Part shown: one piece after another, positions 1-9,086 of the stretch
Position numbering within the stretch: the stretch's first letter is position 1
Layout of the letters: every line of letters begins with the position of its first letter
Assembly (NCBI RefSeq): GCF_013149295.1
Contig: NZ_JABGCB010000003.1
Coordinates: 120,631-184,630 of the forward strand
Length of the DNA: 64,000 nt
Direction of reading: 5' to 3'
Source: Novosphingobium sp. SG751A
GTDB lineage: Bacteria; Pseudomonadota; Alphaproteobacteria; Sphingomonadales; Sphingomonadaceae
The notes under the pieces: model-generated
Told to the model about the DNA's origin: nothing
Seen by the model: the letters and a program-made list of their open reading frames with translations, nothing else
The model's database searches: none
Made by a program: the position numbers and the translations under genes

Positions 1-734
1 CCACCGGGCCGGAAATCGAGGACGACTGGCACAATTTCACCGCGCTCAACATGCCCGAGAGCCATCCGGCGCGCGCGATGCATGACACATTCTATATCGA
101 CAAGGCCGCCAGCGGTTATGAGACCGAGCAGGACATGGTGCTGCGCACGCATACCAGCCCGGTGCAGATCCGCGCGATGCTGGCCGCGGGCGGCGACAAG
201 CCTTTGCGCATCATCGCGCCCGGCCGCGTCTATCGCAGCGATTCCGACGCCACCCACACGCCGATGTTCCATCAGGTCGAAGGTCTGGTGATCGGCAAGG
301 ACATCACGCTGGCGCATCTGAAATGGACGCTGGAAACCATGCTCAAGGCGTTCTTTGAGCGCGACGATATCGTGCTGCGCCTGCGTCCCAGCTATTTCCC
401 CTTCACCGAACCCAGCGTCGAGGTCGACACCGGCTATTCCTATGTCGATGGCCGCCGTGTGGTGGGCGGGTCGGGCGATGCGCCGGGCCATTCGTGGATG
501 GAACTGCTGGGCAGCGGCATGGTCAACCGCCATGTGTTGACCGCTGGGGGTTACGATCCGGACCAGTGGCAGGGGTTTGCCTTTGGCGTGGGCGTCGATC
601 GCCTGGCCATGCTGAAATATGGGATGAACGATTTGCGGGCCTTCTTTGATGGCGATGCGCGCTGGCTGGGCCATTACGGCTTTTCCGGCCTTGATGTGCC
701 GACCCTTTCGGGCGGCGTTGGCGTACAGGCATAA
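1..734 (+). CDS. pheS: Phenylalanine--tRNA ligase alpha subunit, C-terminal part
   Basis: This is the catalytic subunit of the class II synthetase that charges tRNA-Phe in the cytoplasm as an alpha2-beta2 tetramer. The frame is open from the first bases of the window, reading [20 protein letters not shown], so the N-terminus lies outside. Class II motif 2 ([20 protein letters not shown]) and motif 3 ([18 protein letters not shown] near the end) are visible. The stop codon is followed 12 bases later by pheT with a strong ribosome binding site, the usual pheST operon. Identification is secure; only the 5' end is missing. Confidence 0.97.
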   Translation, partial: TGPEIEDDWHNFTALNMPESHPARAMHDTFYIDKAASGYETEQDMVLRTHTSPVQIRAMLAAGGDKPLRIIAPGRVYRSDSDATHTPMFHQVEGLVIGKDITLAHLKWTLETMLKAFFERDDIVLRLRPSYFPFTEPSVEVDTGYSYVDGRRVVGGSGDAPGHSWMELLGSGMVNRHVLTAGGYDPDQWQGFAFGVGVDRLAMLKYGMNDLRAFFDGDARWLGHYGFSGLDVPTLSGGVGVQA

Positions 735-746
735 GGAGGCTGCCAC

Positions 747-3134
747 ATGAAATTCTCTCTTTCGTGGCTCAAGGCCCATCTCGACACCGAAGCCACCGTC
801 GAACAGATCGCGGGCAAGCTGAACGCCATCGGCCTTGAGGTCGAAGGCATCGAGGACCCGGCGGAAAAGCTGAAGGGCTTTCGCGTCGCGCGCATCCTGA
901 CGGCCGATCGCCACCCCAATGCCGACAAGCTGCAGGTGCTTTCGGTCGATACCGGTGAAGGCGCTCCGCTTCAGGTGGTCTGCGGCGCGCCCAATGCGCG
1001 GGCCGGCTTGATCGGCGTGCTGGGCCTGCCGGGCGCGGTGGTGCCGGCCAATGGTATGGTGCTGAAGGTCGCTGCCGTGCGCAGCGTCGAATCGAACGGC
1101 ATGATGTGTTCGATGCGCGAACTGGAATTGGGCGAGGGCCATGACGGCATCATCGAATTGCCCGATGACGCGCCGGTCGGCACCGCTTTTGCCGATTATC
1201 ACGGCGCCGATCCGGTGTTCGACATTTCGGTCACGCCCAACCGCCCCGATTGCATGGGCGTCTATGGCATCGCGCGCGATCTGGCCGCCGCAGGCCTTGG
1301 CACGTTGAAGCCCATTGCCGCGCCGGGGATCGTCGGTTCCTATCCCTGCCCGGTCGAAATCCGCACCGAGGACGAGGATGGCTGCCCCGCCTTTTATGGT
1401 CGCACCGTCAAGGGCGTGAAGAATGGCCCAAGCCCGGAATGGCTTCAGGCTGCGCTCAAGGCCGCTGGTCAACGCCCGATTTCGGCGCTGGTGGACATCA
1501 CCAATTATGTGATGCTGACCTATGGCCGCCCGGCCCATGCCTATGATCTGGCCAAGCTGTCGGGCGCGGTCGTGGCGCGCCGCGCGGTGGCGGGCGAACA
1601 GTGCCTTGCGCTCAATGGCAAGACCTATGATCTGAGCGACAGCATGACCGTGATCGCCGATGCGGCGGGCGTGCATGACATTGCCGGGATCATGGGCGGC
1701 GAACATTCGGGTTGCAGCGAGGCGACCACCGACGTCCTGCTCGAAATCGCCTATTTCACGCCCGAGAAGATTGCCGCCACGGGCCGCGCGCTGAACCTGA
1801 CCTCGGACGCACGCGCGCGGTTTGAGCGCGGGGTGGACCCGGCGTTTCTCGACACCGGCCTTGATCTGCTGACCGGGCTGATCCTTGAGATCTGCGGCGG
1901 TGAAGCGTCCGAAGTGGTGCGCGCCGGTGCTGCGCCCGCCACGCCTAGGCAAGTTGCTTTCGATCCCGCGCTGGTGACCAAGCTGGGCGGGGTGGAGATT
2001 GCGGGCGATGAGCAGAAGCGCATCCTTGCCGCGCTGGGCTTTGCGGTGGGTGATGACTGGGCGGTGACGGTGCCCGGTTGGCGCCCGGATGTGGACGGCG
2101 CGGCCGATATTGTTGAGGAAGTGGTGCGTATCCACGGCCTCGACGGGATCGAGAGCACCCCGCTGCCCCGCGAGGATGGCGTGGCCAAGCCCACAGCCAC
2201 CCCGGTGCAGAAGCTGGAACGTCGCCTTCGCCGCAGCGCCGCCGCGCGCGGGCTGAACGAGGCGATCACCTGGTCCTTCCTGCCCGAGGGTGAGGCCGAG
2301 CATTTTGCCGAAGGCGTGTTGTGGCGTCTGGCCAATCCGATCAGCGAAGACCTTAAGGTCATGCGCCCCAGCCTGATCCCCGGCTTGTTGAGCGCGACCA
2401 AGCGCAATCTGGCGCGCGGGGCCCCTTCGCTGCGCCTGTTTGAAATTGGCCGCCGCTATCTGCGCGATGCGAATGGCAAGGGTGCGGAACGCCTGACGCT
2501 GGCCGTGGTGCTGGCGGGCGACAAGACCCCGCGCGGCTGGGCCACGGGCAAGGCGCAGGCTTTCGACGCTTTCGACGCCAAGGCCGAGGCGCTGGCGCTG
2601 CTGGCCGAGGCGGGCGCGCCGGTCGATAATCTCCAGATCATGGGCGAAGCAGGGGTTCAGTTCCACCCCGGCCAGTCGGCGACCTTGCGGCTTGGGCCCA
2701 AGAATGTGCTGGCGCGTTTCGGCATGTTGCACCCCACCACCGCCAAGGCGTTTGACCTTGACGGCCCGGTGGCGGTGGCGGAAATCTTCCTCGATGCCAT
2801 TCCGGGCAAGAAGGGCGCAGCAGGCTTCGCCCGCGTCAATTATGCGCCCCCGGCCCTGCAGGCGGTGAAGCGCGACTTTGCTTTCCTCGTTCGCGCCGAT
2901 CTGGCGGCGGGCGATCTGCTGCGCGCGGTGAAGGGTGCGGACAAGGCGAATATCATCGCTGCGCGTCTGTTCGACGATTTCCGCGGGGCGGGCGTGCCGG
3001 AAGGGCAAAAGTCGCTGGCCATCGAGGTCACGCTGCAACCGCTGGAAAAGAGCTATAATGACGCCGACCTCAAGGCCATTGCCGACAAGGTGACGGCGGC
3101 GGCGGCCAAGCAGGGCGCTGTCCTGCGCGGCTGA
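747..3134 (+). CDS. pheT: Phenylalanine--tRNA ligase beta subunit
   Basis: This is the large non-catalytic and editing subunit of PheRS, 795 residues, the normal length. An N-terminal EMAP/OB-type tRNA-binding domain is seen at about residues 40-150 (VARILTADRHPNADKLQVL). B3/B4 editing and B5 domains follow (VTPNRPDCMGVYGIARDLAA; ITNYVMLTYGRPAHAYD). The C-terminus has a ferredoxin-like anticodon-binding domain (residues about 700-795, ending SYNDADLKAIADKVTAA). AAGGAGG at 732-738 sets the ATG start. It is co-transcribed with pheS, and a hairpin with a T-run follows the stop. Confidence 0.97.
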   Translation: MKFSLSWLKAHLDTEATVEQIAGKLNAIGLEVEGIEDPAEKLKGFRVARILTADRHPNADKLQVLSVDTGEGAPLQVVCGAPNARAGLIGVLGLPGAVVPANGMVLKVAAVRSVESNGMMCSMRELELGEGHDGIIELPDDAPVGTAFADYHGADPVFDISVTPNRPDCMGVYGIARDLAAAGLGTLKPIAAPGIVGSYPCPVEIRTEDEDGCPAFYGRTVKGVKNGPSPEWLQAALKAAGQRPISALVDITNYVMLTYGRPAHAYDLAKLSGAVVARRAVAGEQCLALNGKTYDLSDSMTVIADAAGVHDIAGIMGGEHSGCSEATTDVLLEIAYFTPEKIAATGRALNLTSDARARFERGVDPAFLDTGLDLLTGLILEICGGEASEVVRAGAAPATPRQVAFDPALVTKLGGVEIAGDEQKRILAALGFAVGDDWAVTVPGWRPDVDGAADIVEEVVRIHGLDGIESTPLPREDGVAKPTATPVQKLERRLRRSAAARGLNEAITWSFLPEGEAEHFAEGVLWRLANPISEDLKVMRPSLIPGLLSATKRNLARGAPSLRLFEIGRRYLRDANGKGAERLTLAVVLAGDKTPRGWATGKAQAFDAFDAKAEALALLAEAGAPVDNLQIMGEAGVQFHPGQSATLRLGPKNVLARFGMLHPTTAKAFDLDGPVAVAEIFLDAIPGKKGAAGFARVNYAPPALQAVKRDFAFLVRADLAAGDLLRAVKGADKANIIAARLFDDFRGAGVPEGQKSLAIEVTLQPLEKSYNDADLKAIADKVTAAAAKQGAVLRG

Positions 3135-3157
3135 CGTGCTAAAGGGTTGAAAGGAAA

Positions 3158-3190
3158 GGGCGCTGCGGGCATTCTCGCGGCGCCTTTTTT
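3158..3190 (+). terminator. Intrinsic terminator after pheST
   Basis: GGCGC (3159-3163) can pair with GCGCC near 3180-3184, and an inner TGCG/CGCG extends the stem. It is followed directly by TTTTTT. It lies 25 bases after the pheT stop. Confidence 0.7.
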
Positions 3191-3199
3191 GTTGGCCGG

Positions 3200-4090
3200 A
3201 TGGGGAATGGTGTGAGCGAAGAACTGGTACGTATCACCTCGGGCGAATGGAGCGCGTTGATCCATCCGCTGGGGGCCGAACTGCAATCGCTGCGCGATGG
3301 GGTGGGGCGGGAATATATGACCGATGCCGATCCGGCCTATTGGACGGGGCATGCGCCTTTGCTGTTTCCGATCATCGGTTCGCTGTCGGGCGATACGTTT
3401 CGCCATGAGGGGCGCGAATATGGCCTGCCGCGCCACGGCTTTGCGCGGCGCTCGCGTTTTGCGCTGGCGGCGCAGAGCGAGGATGCGGTGACTTTCGCGC
3501 TGGAGGACAGCGAGGCCAGCCGCGCCGCCTATCCCTTCGCCTTCCGGCTGGAGATGGCGTTCCGCCTGAATGGCGGCGCCTTGAGCATGGCGGCCACGGT
3601 GCATAATCGCGGCGCGGCGGTGATGCCTTTCAGCTTTGGCTATCATCCCGCCTTTGCATGGCCCTTGCCGGACGGGGGCGAAAAAGCGGGGCATCGCATC
3701 ATCTTTGCGCAGGACGAACCGGAGGCGGTGCGCCGGGTCAGCAAGGCTACGGGCGAATTGCTGTCGGGCGGCGAGGAGACGCCGGTGGTGGCGCGCGAAC
3801 TGGCGTTGCATGAAGGTCTGTTTGAGGCCGACGCGATGGTCTGGATCGGCCTGGCCAGCCGCGCTTTGCGCTATGTCTCGTCGGATGGCCCCGCGCTTGA
3901 TATTGCCTTTCCCGATACGCCGGATCTGGGCCTGTGGCAGGTGCCCGGCGCACATTATATATGCATTGAGCCGTGGGCGGGCCATGCCGATCCGCTCGGC
4001 TTTGATGGCGAGATCAGCGACAAGCCGGGGATCATCCTCTTGCCGCCGGGTGAGGCAACGACGTTCCGCATGGATGTGAGAGTAAGTTGA
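3200..4090 (+). CDS. Aldose 1-epimerase family protein
   Basis: A galactose-mutarotase-like (Aldose_epim) protein of 296 residues, expected to interconvert the anomers of a sugar or act on a hexose-6-phosphate in the cytoplasm. The family pattern is clear: an N-terminal WSALIHPLGAELQSL strand, a PLLFPIIG segment with following GLPRHGFAR (catalytic His region), FSFGYHPAF in the middle and a C-terminal CIEPWAG, which carries the general-base Glu region. The ATG at 3200 has no good ribosome binding site. GTG at 3212, preceded by GGGGA, is an equally good start. The substrate cannot be told from sequence. The stop overlaps the start of the next gene. Confidence 0.85.
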   Translation: MGNGVSEELVRITSGEWSALIHPLGAELQSLRDGVGREYMTDADPAYWTGHAPLLFPIIGSLSGDTFRHEGREYGLPRHGFARRSRFALAAQSEDAVTFALEDSEASRAAYPFAFRLEMAFRLNGGALSMAATVHNRGAAVMPFSFGYHPAFAWPLPDGGEKAGHRIIFAQDEPEAVRRVSKATGELLSGGEETPVVARELALHEGLFEADAMVWIGLASRALRYVSSDGPALDIAFPDTPDLGLWQVPGAHYICIEPWAGHADPLGFDGEISDKPGIILLPPGEATTFRMDVRVS

Positions 4091-4488
4091 ACCCTATTCA
4101 GGGCACCTATCCGCCTCGTTGGGCCATGCTGAGCTGGATCATGCTCATCCTGTCGCTGGCTTTGCTTGTTTTTTGGGCGGGCAGAGAAGGCAGGCGGCGC
4201 GAGGCTGACAATGCCAGATTAGTGTTTTCCAAGGTGACCAATCTGCCTTCGGATGATTTGGCCGACTGTCTGATGGACAAATTGCCACTGACCGGTCGTT
4301 GGGTCGAGGTCAGCGAAGCACCGGAACATATCCAGGGGTGGAACCCAGCTCGTCATTTGCGTGCAGATATTGAATCGGAGGAGGGGCAGCACCGCGTATC
4401 GGTGGCCACTCCGCTTGGTCGTCCTCTGCGCGATCAGGAAGCCAAGGCGCTGCGCCAATGTCTCGAACCGGTGCAAAGCGCGGGATAG
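4087..4488 (+). CDS. Hypothetical protein with one N-terminal membrane segment
   Basis: I do not recognise this 133-residue protein. It has one hydrophobic helix at about residues 14-31 (SWIMLILSLALLVFWAG) followed by a charged, mostly soluble domain with two cysteines, so it is probably anchored in the inner membrane with the C-terminal domain outside. The start is a TTG that overlaps the epimerase stop (TTGA), implying translational coupling. The codon use is less GC-biased than its neighbours, which may mean a weakly expressed or less constrained gene. Confidence 0.55.
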   Translation: MNPIQGTYPPRWAMLSWIMLILSLALLVFWAGREGRRREADNARLVFSKVTNLPSDDLADCLMDKLPLTGRWVEVSEAPEHIQGWNPARHLRADIESEEGQHRVSVATPLGRPLRDQEAKALRQCLEPVQSAG

Positions 4489-4521
4489 ACGAAAAGCCCG
4501 GCGCAATGTAAGCGCCCGGCC

Positions 4522-6081
4522 ATGACTGACTCCGCCATGAACGAACCTTTTGCCACCCGCCGCACCTTTGCCATCATCTCGCACCCTGATGCGGGCAAGA
4601 CCACGCTGACCGAAAAGCTGTTGCTGAACGGTGGCGCGATCCACTTGGCGGGCGAGGTCAAGGCGCGCGGGGCTGCGCGGCGCGCGCGTTCGGACTGGAT
4701 GAAGATCGAGCAGCAGCGCGGGATCTCGGTGACGTCATCCGTGATGACCTTTGCCCGCGAGTTCGAGGGGTTGGGGCATATCACCTTCAACCTGCTCGAC
4801 ACGCCGGGGCACGAGGATTTCTCGGAGGATACCTATCGCACGCTGACGGCGGTGGATTCGGCGATCATGGTGATCGACGCGGCCAAGGGCATCGAGCCGC
4901 AGACGCGCAAGCTGTTTGAAGTGTGCCGGATGCGCAATGTGCCGATCATCACCTTCGTCAACAAGGTGGACCGCGAGGGCCGCCCGGTGTTCGAGATTTT
5001 GGACGAGGTGGCCGATGCGCTGGCGCTGGACGTTTCGCCGCAAAGCTGGCCGGTGGGCATGGGCGGACAGTTCGAGGGTATCCTTGACCTGAAAAGCGGG
5101 CGCATCAGCCGGCCCGAAGGCGACAGCCGCGAATTTCTGGGCAAGGTCGATCATGAGCCGGTGCCGGAGGAATTTGCCGAGGAGATCGAGCTGGGGCAGG
5201 CGGGCTATCCCGAATTTGACCTTGAGGCCTATCGCCATGGCGACCTGACGCCGGTGTTTTTCGGCTCGGCGCTCAAGAATTTCGGTGTGGCCGAATTGAT
5301 CGACGCCATTGCCCGGATCGCGCCCCCGCCGCGCCCGCAACCTAGCGAGGCGGGCGTGATCGACCCATCGGGCAATGAAGTGACGGGCTTCATCTTCAAG
5401 GTGCAGGCCAATATGGACCCGATGCACCGCGACCGCATCGCTTTCATGCGTCTGGTTTCGGGCACGTTCAAGCGGGGCATGAAGCTGACGCCCTCGGCGC
5501 TGGGCAAGCCGATTGCGGTGCATTCACCCATCCTGTTCTTTGCGCAGGACCGTGAGATTGCCGACGAGGCGCAGCCCGGCGACATCATCGGCATTCCCAA
5601 CCACGGCACCTTGCGCGTGGGCGACACGCTTTCGGAAACGAACAAGGTGCGTTTCACCGGCCTGCCCAATTTTGCGCCGGAAATCCTGCGCCGTGTTCAG
5701 TTGAAAGACCCGACCAAGACCAAGCAGTTGCGCAAGGCTCTCGACGATCTGAGCGAAGAGGGCGTGATTCAGGTCTTCTATCCCGAAATCGGCAGCCAGT
5801 GGATTGTGGGCGTGGTGGGCCAGCTTCAGCTCGACGTGCTGATTTCGCGGCTGGAGGCTGAATATAAGGTGGGGGCCATGCTGGAGCCCGCGCCTTTCGA
5901 CACCGCGCGCTGGGTCAAGGGCGAGGCCAAGGCGCTGTCCGACTTTGCCGAATTCAACCGCGCCAATCTGGCCAAGGACCGCGATGGCGATCCGGTGTTT
6001 CTGGCGCGCTCGTCATGGGATGTGTCCTATCAGCAGGAGCGCAATCCTGAGCTGACCTTTTCCGCGACCAAGGAGCGGTAA
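4522..6081 (+). CDS. prfC: Peptide chain release factor 3
   Basis: A GTPase of 519 residues that recycles RF1 and RF2 from the ribosome after termination. The G domain has the P-loop SHPDAGKTTLT, the G3 motif DTPGHEDFSEDTYRTL and G4 NKVD. Domains II and III follow, with the RF3 C-terminal region from about residue 390 (QLKDPTKTKQLRKALDDLSE). The EDTYRTLTAVDSAIMVIDAA stretch separates RF3 from EF-G. A second ATG at 4537 is an alternative start, and neither has a strong Shine-Dalgarno sequence. A long hairpin terminator follows. Confidence 0.96.
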   Translation: MTDSAMNEPFATRRTFAIISHPDAGKTTLTEKLLLNGGAIHLAGEVKARGAARRARSDWMKIEQQRGISVTSSVMTFAREFEGLGHITFNLLDTPGHEDFSEDTYRTLTAVDSAIMVIDAAKGIEPQTRKLFEVCRMRNVPIITFVNKVDREGRPVFEILDEVADALALDVSPQSWPVGMGGQFEGILDLKSGRISRPEGDSREFLGKVDHEPVPEEFAEEIELGQAGYPEFDLEAYRHGDLTPVFFGSALKNFGVAELIDAIARIAPPPRPQPSEAGVIDPSGNEVTGFIFKVQANMDPMHRDRIAFMRLVSGTFKRGMKLTPSALGKPIAVHSPILFFAQDREIADEAQPGDIIGIPNHGTLRVGDTLSETNKVRFTGLPNFAPEILRRVQLKDPTKTKQLRKALDDLSEEGVIQVFYPEIGSQWIVGVVGQLQLDVLISRLEAEYKVGAMLEPAPFDTARWVKGEAKALSDFAEFNRANLAKDRDGDPVFLARSSWDVSYQQERNPELTFSATKER

Positions 6082-6108
6082 GCGTATTACCCGCTTTTGC
6101 AGTTTCAA

Positions 6109-6148
6109 CAGGCGCGTCGGAATAGAAGTTCCGGCGCGCCTGTTTTTT
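6109..6148 (+). terminator. Intrinsic terminator after prfC
   Basis: CAGGCGCGTCGGAA (6109-6122) pairs with TTCCGGCGCGCCTG (6129-6142), one mismatch, loop TAGAAG, followed by TTTTTT at 6143-6148. Confidence 0.9.
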
Positions 6149-6298
6149 GCGCGTGCGGGACGTTTGACGGCTTTTGCCTCCAAAGCGCTGCCTAAATTTT
6201 GGGCAGATGCATAGGAATCGGGCGCAGGTCGGGCCCAATTAACCACCAGACGGCGGTAATCGGCCTGATGAATCCCCGGAATCTCAAAAAACCCTAAA

Positions 6299-6316
6299 TT
6301 GGCACACCCCTTGCAA
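6299..6316 (+). promoter_or_regulatory. Sigma54 (RpoN) promoter for glnK-amtB
   Basis: TTGGCACACCCCTTGCAA matches the -24/-12 consensus TGGCAC-N5-TTGC, with GG at 6301-6302 and GC at 6313-6314 at the required 10-base gap. It lies 51 bases ahead of the PII start codon. This implies nitrogen-limitation control through NtrC or another enhancer-binding protein. Confidence 0.88.
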
Positions 6317-6365
6317 TACCTGTTGGCATACCGGCGCTGGGCCGGTTGGCTAATAGGGGATAGGC

Positions 6366-6704
6366 ATGAAGTTCATCATCGCCATCATCAAGCCGTTCAA
6401 GCTCGACGAGGTGCGTGAAGCCCTCGGCGCACTTGGGGTCGCCGGTCTGACGGTGTCCGAAGTGAAGGGCTTTGGTCGGCAAAAAGGGCAAACCGAGATC
6501 TATCGCGGCGCCGAATATTCGACCAACATGCTGCCCAAGGTGAAGATCGAGATCGCCGCCAGCGACGAACTGGCGCCGCGCGTGGTCGAAACCATCCAAC
6601 AGGCCGCCAGCACCGAAGCCATCGGCGATGGCAAGATCTTTGTGCTTGATCTGGCCTCGGCCGTCCGCATCCGCACCGGTGAAACCGGGGATACCGCTCT
6701 GTGA
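6366..6704 (+). CDS. glnK: PII nitrogen regulatory protein
   Basis: A 112-residue PII signal protein that binds ATP/ADP and 2-oxoglutarate and is uridylylated on the T-loop tyrosine in nitrogen starvation. The T-loop reads RGAEYSTNMLPKVKIE with the expected Tyr51. The C-terminal signature region DGKIFVLDLASAVRIRTGE is intact. It sits directly upstream of amtB under a sigma54 promoter, so it is best called GlnK rather than GlnB. It should block the AmtB channel when nitrogen is plentiful. Confidence 0.95.
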   Translation: MKFIIAIIKPFKLDEVREALGALGVAGLTVSEVKGFGRQKGQTEIYRGAEYSTNMLPKVKIEIAASDELAPRVVETIQQAASTEAIGDGKIFVLDLASAVRIRTGETGDTAL

Positions 6705-6733
6705 GCGGCGCTAGCCTTAGGAGTGAACCCACT

Positions 6734-8146
6734 ATGATCCGCAAGATGATCTGCGGTGCTGGGGCTTTGGGCGCATCGCTCTTTGCCGCCACCACCGCTT
6801 TTGCGCAGGCAGCGCCGATCAAGGCGCCGACTGCCGAACAGATGGCCACCATGGTCAACAAGGGCGATAACAGCTGGATGCTGGTCTCCTCGGCGCTGGT
6901 GCTGCTGATGAGCATCCCTGCGCTGGCGCTGTTTTACGGCGGCCTGGTGCGTACCAAGAACATGCTCAGCGTGCTGATGCAGGTGTTCATGATTGTTTCG
7001 GTGGCCGCTCTTGTGTGGGTGTGCTGGGGCTATTCGATGGCCTTCACCGGCGGTTCGCCGTTTGTCGGCGGCTTCTCCAAGGCGTTCCTGATGGGCGTTT
7101 CGGCCAGCACCTATGCGGCCACCTTCTCGAACAACGTCTATCTGCCTGAATACACCTATGTCATCTTCCAGATGACCTTTGCCTGCATCACGCCGGCGCT
7201 GATCGTCGGTGCTTTTGCAGAGCGCGTGAAGTTCACCCCGCTCATCATCTTCACCGTGCTGTGGCTGACCATCGTCTATTTCCCGATGGCACATATGGTG
7301 TGGTACTTCGCCGGTCCCGACTTCCTGTCGGCCAACACCGCTGATGCCGGCTATCTCTATGGCCTTGGCGCTCTGGACTTTGCCGGGGGCACCGTCGTGC
7401 ACATCAATGCCGGTATCGCCGGCCTCGTCGGCTGCCTCGTGATCGGCAAGCGCGTGGGCCATGGCAAGGAAGCCACCCCGCCGCACTCGCTGACCATGAC
7501 CATGATCGGCGCCTCGCTGCTGTGGGTTGGCTGGTTCGGCTTCAACGCTGGCTCGAACCTCGAAGCCAATGGCCTTGCCTCGCTCGCTTTCATCAACACT
7601 TTTGTCGCCACCGCTGCTGCTGCTGTGAGCTGGTCGCTGGTTGAACAGGTCAAGCATGGCAAGCCCTCGATGCTGGGCGCTGCTTCGGGCGCTGTGGCCG
7701 GCCTGGTCGCCATCACTCCGGCTTCGGGCTTCGCTTCGCCGATGACCTCGATCGTGCTGGGTCTGGTGGTTTCGCCGATCTGCTTCTTCTTCGTCTCGAC
7801 CGTGAAGAACAAGCTGAAGTATGACGACACGCTCGACGTTTTCGGCGTCCACTGTATCGGCGGCATCGTCGGCGCAATCGGCACCGGCATCGTGGCCGAT
7901 CCCTCGCTGGGCGGCCAGGGCTGGGTTGACTACACCGTGTTCCCCTCGAAGGCCGGCAGCTATGACATGGTTGCTCAGGTCATCACCCAGATCAAGGCTG
8001 TGGTGCTGACGCTGGTTCTCTCGGGTGTTGGTTCGGCGGTCCTGTTCTTCGCTCTGGACAAGACCATCGGTCTGCGTCCTTCGGAAGAAGCCGAGCGCGA
8101 AGGCCTCGACATCACCGAGCATGGCGAACGCGCCTACAACAACTAA
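6734..8146 (+). CDS. amtB: Ammonium transporter
   Basis: An Amt/Rh-family inner-membrane channel of 470 residues that conducts ammonium. The ATG at 6734 follows AGGAG (6719-6723) and begins a cleavable signal peptide (MIRKMICGAGALGASLFAATTAFA). Eleven hydrophobic helices follow, with the family signature DFAGGTVVHINAGIAGLVG and the twin-His region (FGVHCIGGIVGAIGTG). An upstream in-frame GTG at 6701 overlaps the glnK stop and would add 11 residues before the signal peptide, so I prefer the ATG. The gene is regulated with glnK by the sigma54 promoter. Confidence 0.96.
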   Translation: MIRKMICGAGALGASLFAATTAFAQAAPIKAPTAEQMATMVNKGDNSWMLVSSALVLLMSIPALALFYGGLVRTKNMLSVLMQVFMIVSVAALVWVCWGYSMAFTGGSPFVGGFSKAFLMGVSASTYAATFSNNVYLPEYTYVIFQMTFACITPALIVGAFAERVKFTPLIIFTVLWLTIVYFPMAHMVWYFAGPDFLSANTADAGYLYGLGALDFAGGTVVHINAGIAGLVGCLVIGKRVGHGKEATPPHSLTMTMIGASLLWVGWFGFNAGSNLEANGLASLAFINTFVATAAAAVSWSLVEQVKHGKPSMLGAASGAVAGLVAITPASGFASPMTSIVLGLVVSPICFFFVSTVKNKLKYDDTLDVFGVHCIGGIVGAIGTGIVADPSLGGQGWVDYTVFPSKAGSYDMVAQVITQIKAVVLTLVLSGVGSAVLFFALDKTIGLRPSEEAEREGLDITEHGERAYNN

Positions 8147-8240
8147 GTTTCAACAGTTTGGCGGGGCTGGGGATCTCCTCCCTCTCCTCCTCCCCGGTCC
8201 CGCCTACCGATGTTCCTCCTGCGAACGACAAACTTATAAA

Positions 8241-8272
8241 GGGCCGGAGCCAGCCGCTCCGGCCCATTTTTT
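8241..8272 (+). terminator. Intrinsic terminator after amtB
   Basis: GGGCCGGAGC (8241-8250), loop CAGCC, GCTCCGGCCC (8256-8265), then TTTTTT at 8267-8272. It is a perfect 10-bp stem. Confidence 0.93.
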
Positions 8273-8292
8273 GTGCGCAGGTCGAGGATATG

Positions 8293-8324
8293 AAAAAGGC
8301 CGGAGCGGCGAGCTCCGGCCTTTT
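8293..8324 (-). terminator. Second hairpin, terminator mainly for the minus-strand gene
   Basis: GGCCGGAGC (8298-8306) and GCTCCGGCC (8312-8320) form a perfect stem. It has AAAAA on the left (a T-run for minus-strand transcripts) and TTTT on the right, so it can act in both directions. It shares its stem sequence with the amtB terminator 50 bases away. Confidence 0.8.
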
Positions 8325-8341
8325 CGTTTCTGGGGCGGGGC

Positions 8342-8770
8342 CTAGCGGGCCTGTGCGGCCAACATGTCCATCAGCGGGCGTACCGGGCTGACGTCATAGC
8401 CGGCCGAGGCGGCCTGCGCGGTGACCTCGTCGAGATCGGCGCCAAGGCTGGCCTGCGCCAGCGACCAGAGCAGCGTCGAGCGCGTGCCCGAGCGGCAATA
8501 GGCGAGGATCTTGCCTTCGCCCTTGAGGGCATCGACCATGGCGGTTACCTGCGCCTGACTGAAACCGGCATGGGTGACGGGGATGGCGACATAGCCAAGG
8601 CCAGCGGCGGCGGCGGCCTGCGCAATGGCGTCGCCCGGCGTCTGGTCGTCGCTTTCGCCTTCGGGGCGGTTGTTGATGATGAGGGTGATGCCCTGCGCGG
8701 CTGCGGCCTCGACATCGGCAAGGCTGATTTGCGGGCTGGCCCAGACGCTCTGGGAAATCTGGCGGAACAT
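8342..8770 (-). CDS. TIGR01244/DUF442 family phosphatase-like protein
   Basis: A 142-residue protein of the beta-lactamase-hydrolase-like/DUF442 family, which has a tyrosine-phosphatase fold and is often linked to sulfur metabolism. The P-loop is AYCRSGTRSTLLW (Cys-x5-Arg), and upstream NNRPEGESDDQ is typical of the family. The ATG at 8770 follows GGAGACGATC; a longer in-frame reading upstream has no support. It stands alone between two terminators and a divergent region. Its substrate is not known. Confidence 0.82.
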   Translation of the reverse strand: MFRQISQSVWASPQISLADVEAAAAQGITLIINNRPEGESDDQTPGDAIAQAAAAAGLGYVAIPVTHAGFSQAQVTAMVDALKGEGKILAYCRSGTRSTLLWSLAQASLGADLDEVTAQAASAGYDVSPVRPLMDMLAAQAR

Positions 8771-9086
8771 GATCGTCTCCTGTTCTTGGCAGGCGCGAAG
8801 GCGGAGGGGCCGCGCCAAAAGGCTGGATTCGCTCTGCCAAGGGGCGGGGAATCAGACAAGCGGGGATTTGCGCAAGGGGCTTTGGCCGCGCTTTTGACGT
8901 ATTATTTTCGGATAATCCGGGCGGATCGCACGATTCTATTCGCTATGACCTGGAATTTAGGATATGCCGGAGAGTGCAGAGGAGAGGGCCGCGCGTTTTG
9001 CGTGGCTGCTTGCCCTGTCGTTTGGTGCGATTCGTCCTCGCGCTACGCGATTTGGATCAGGGCGAAGCGAAGGTGCTTTCGGTTTT

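Noticed and set aside
4495..4517. Hairpin (GCCCGGCGC/GCGCCCGGC) as a terminator before prfC
   Set aside because: The arms pair only with a mismatch, there is no T-run and it abuts the prfC start.
6500..8122. 540-residue minus-strand frame across glnK and amtB
   Set aside because: His/Asp/Gln-rich composition typical of antisense of a membrane protein gene, with no ribosome binding site or family pattern.
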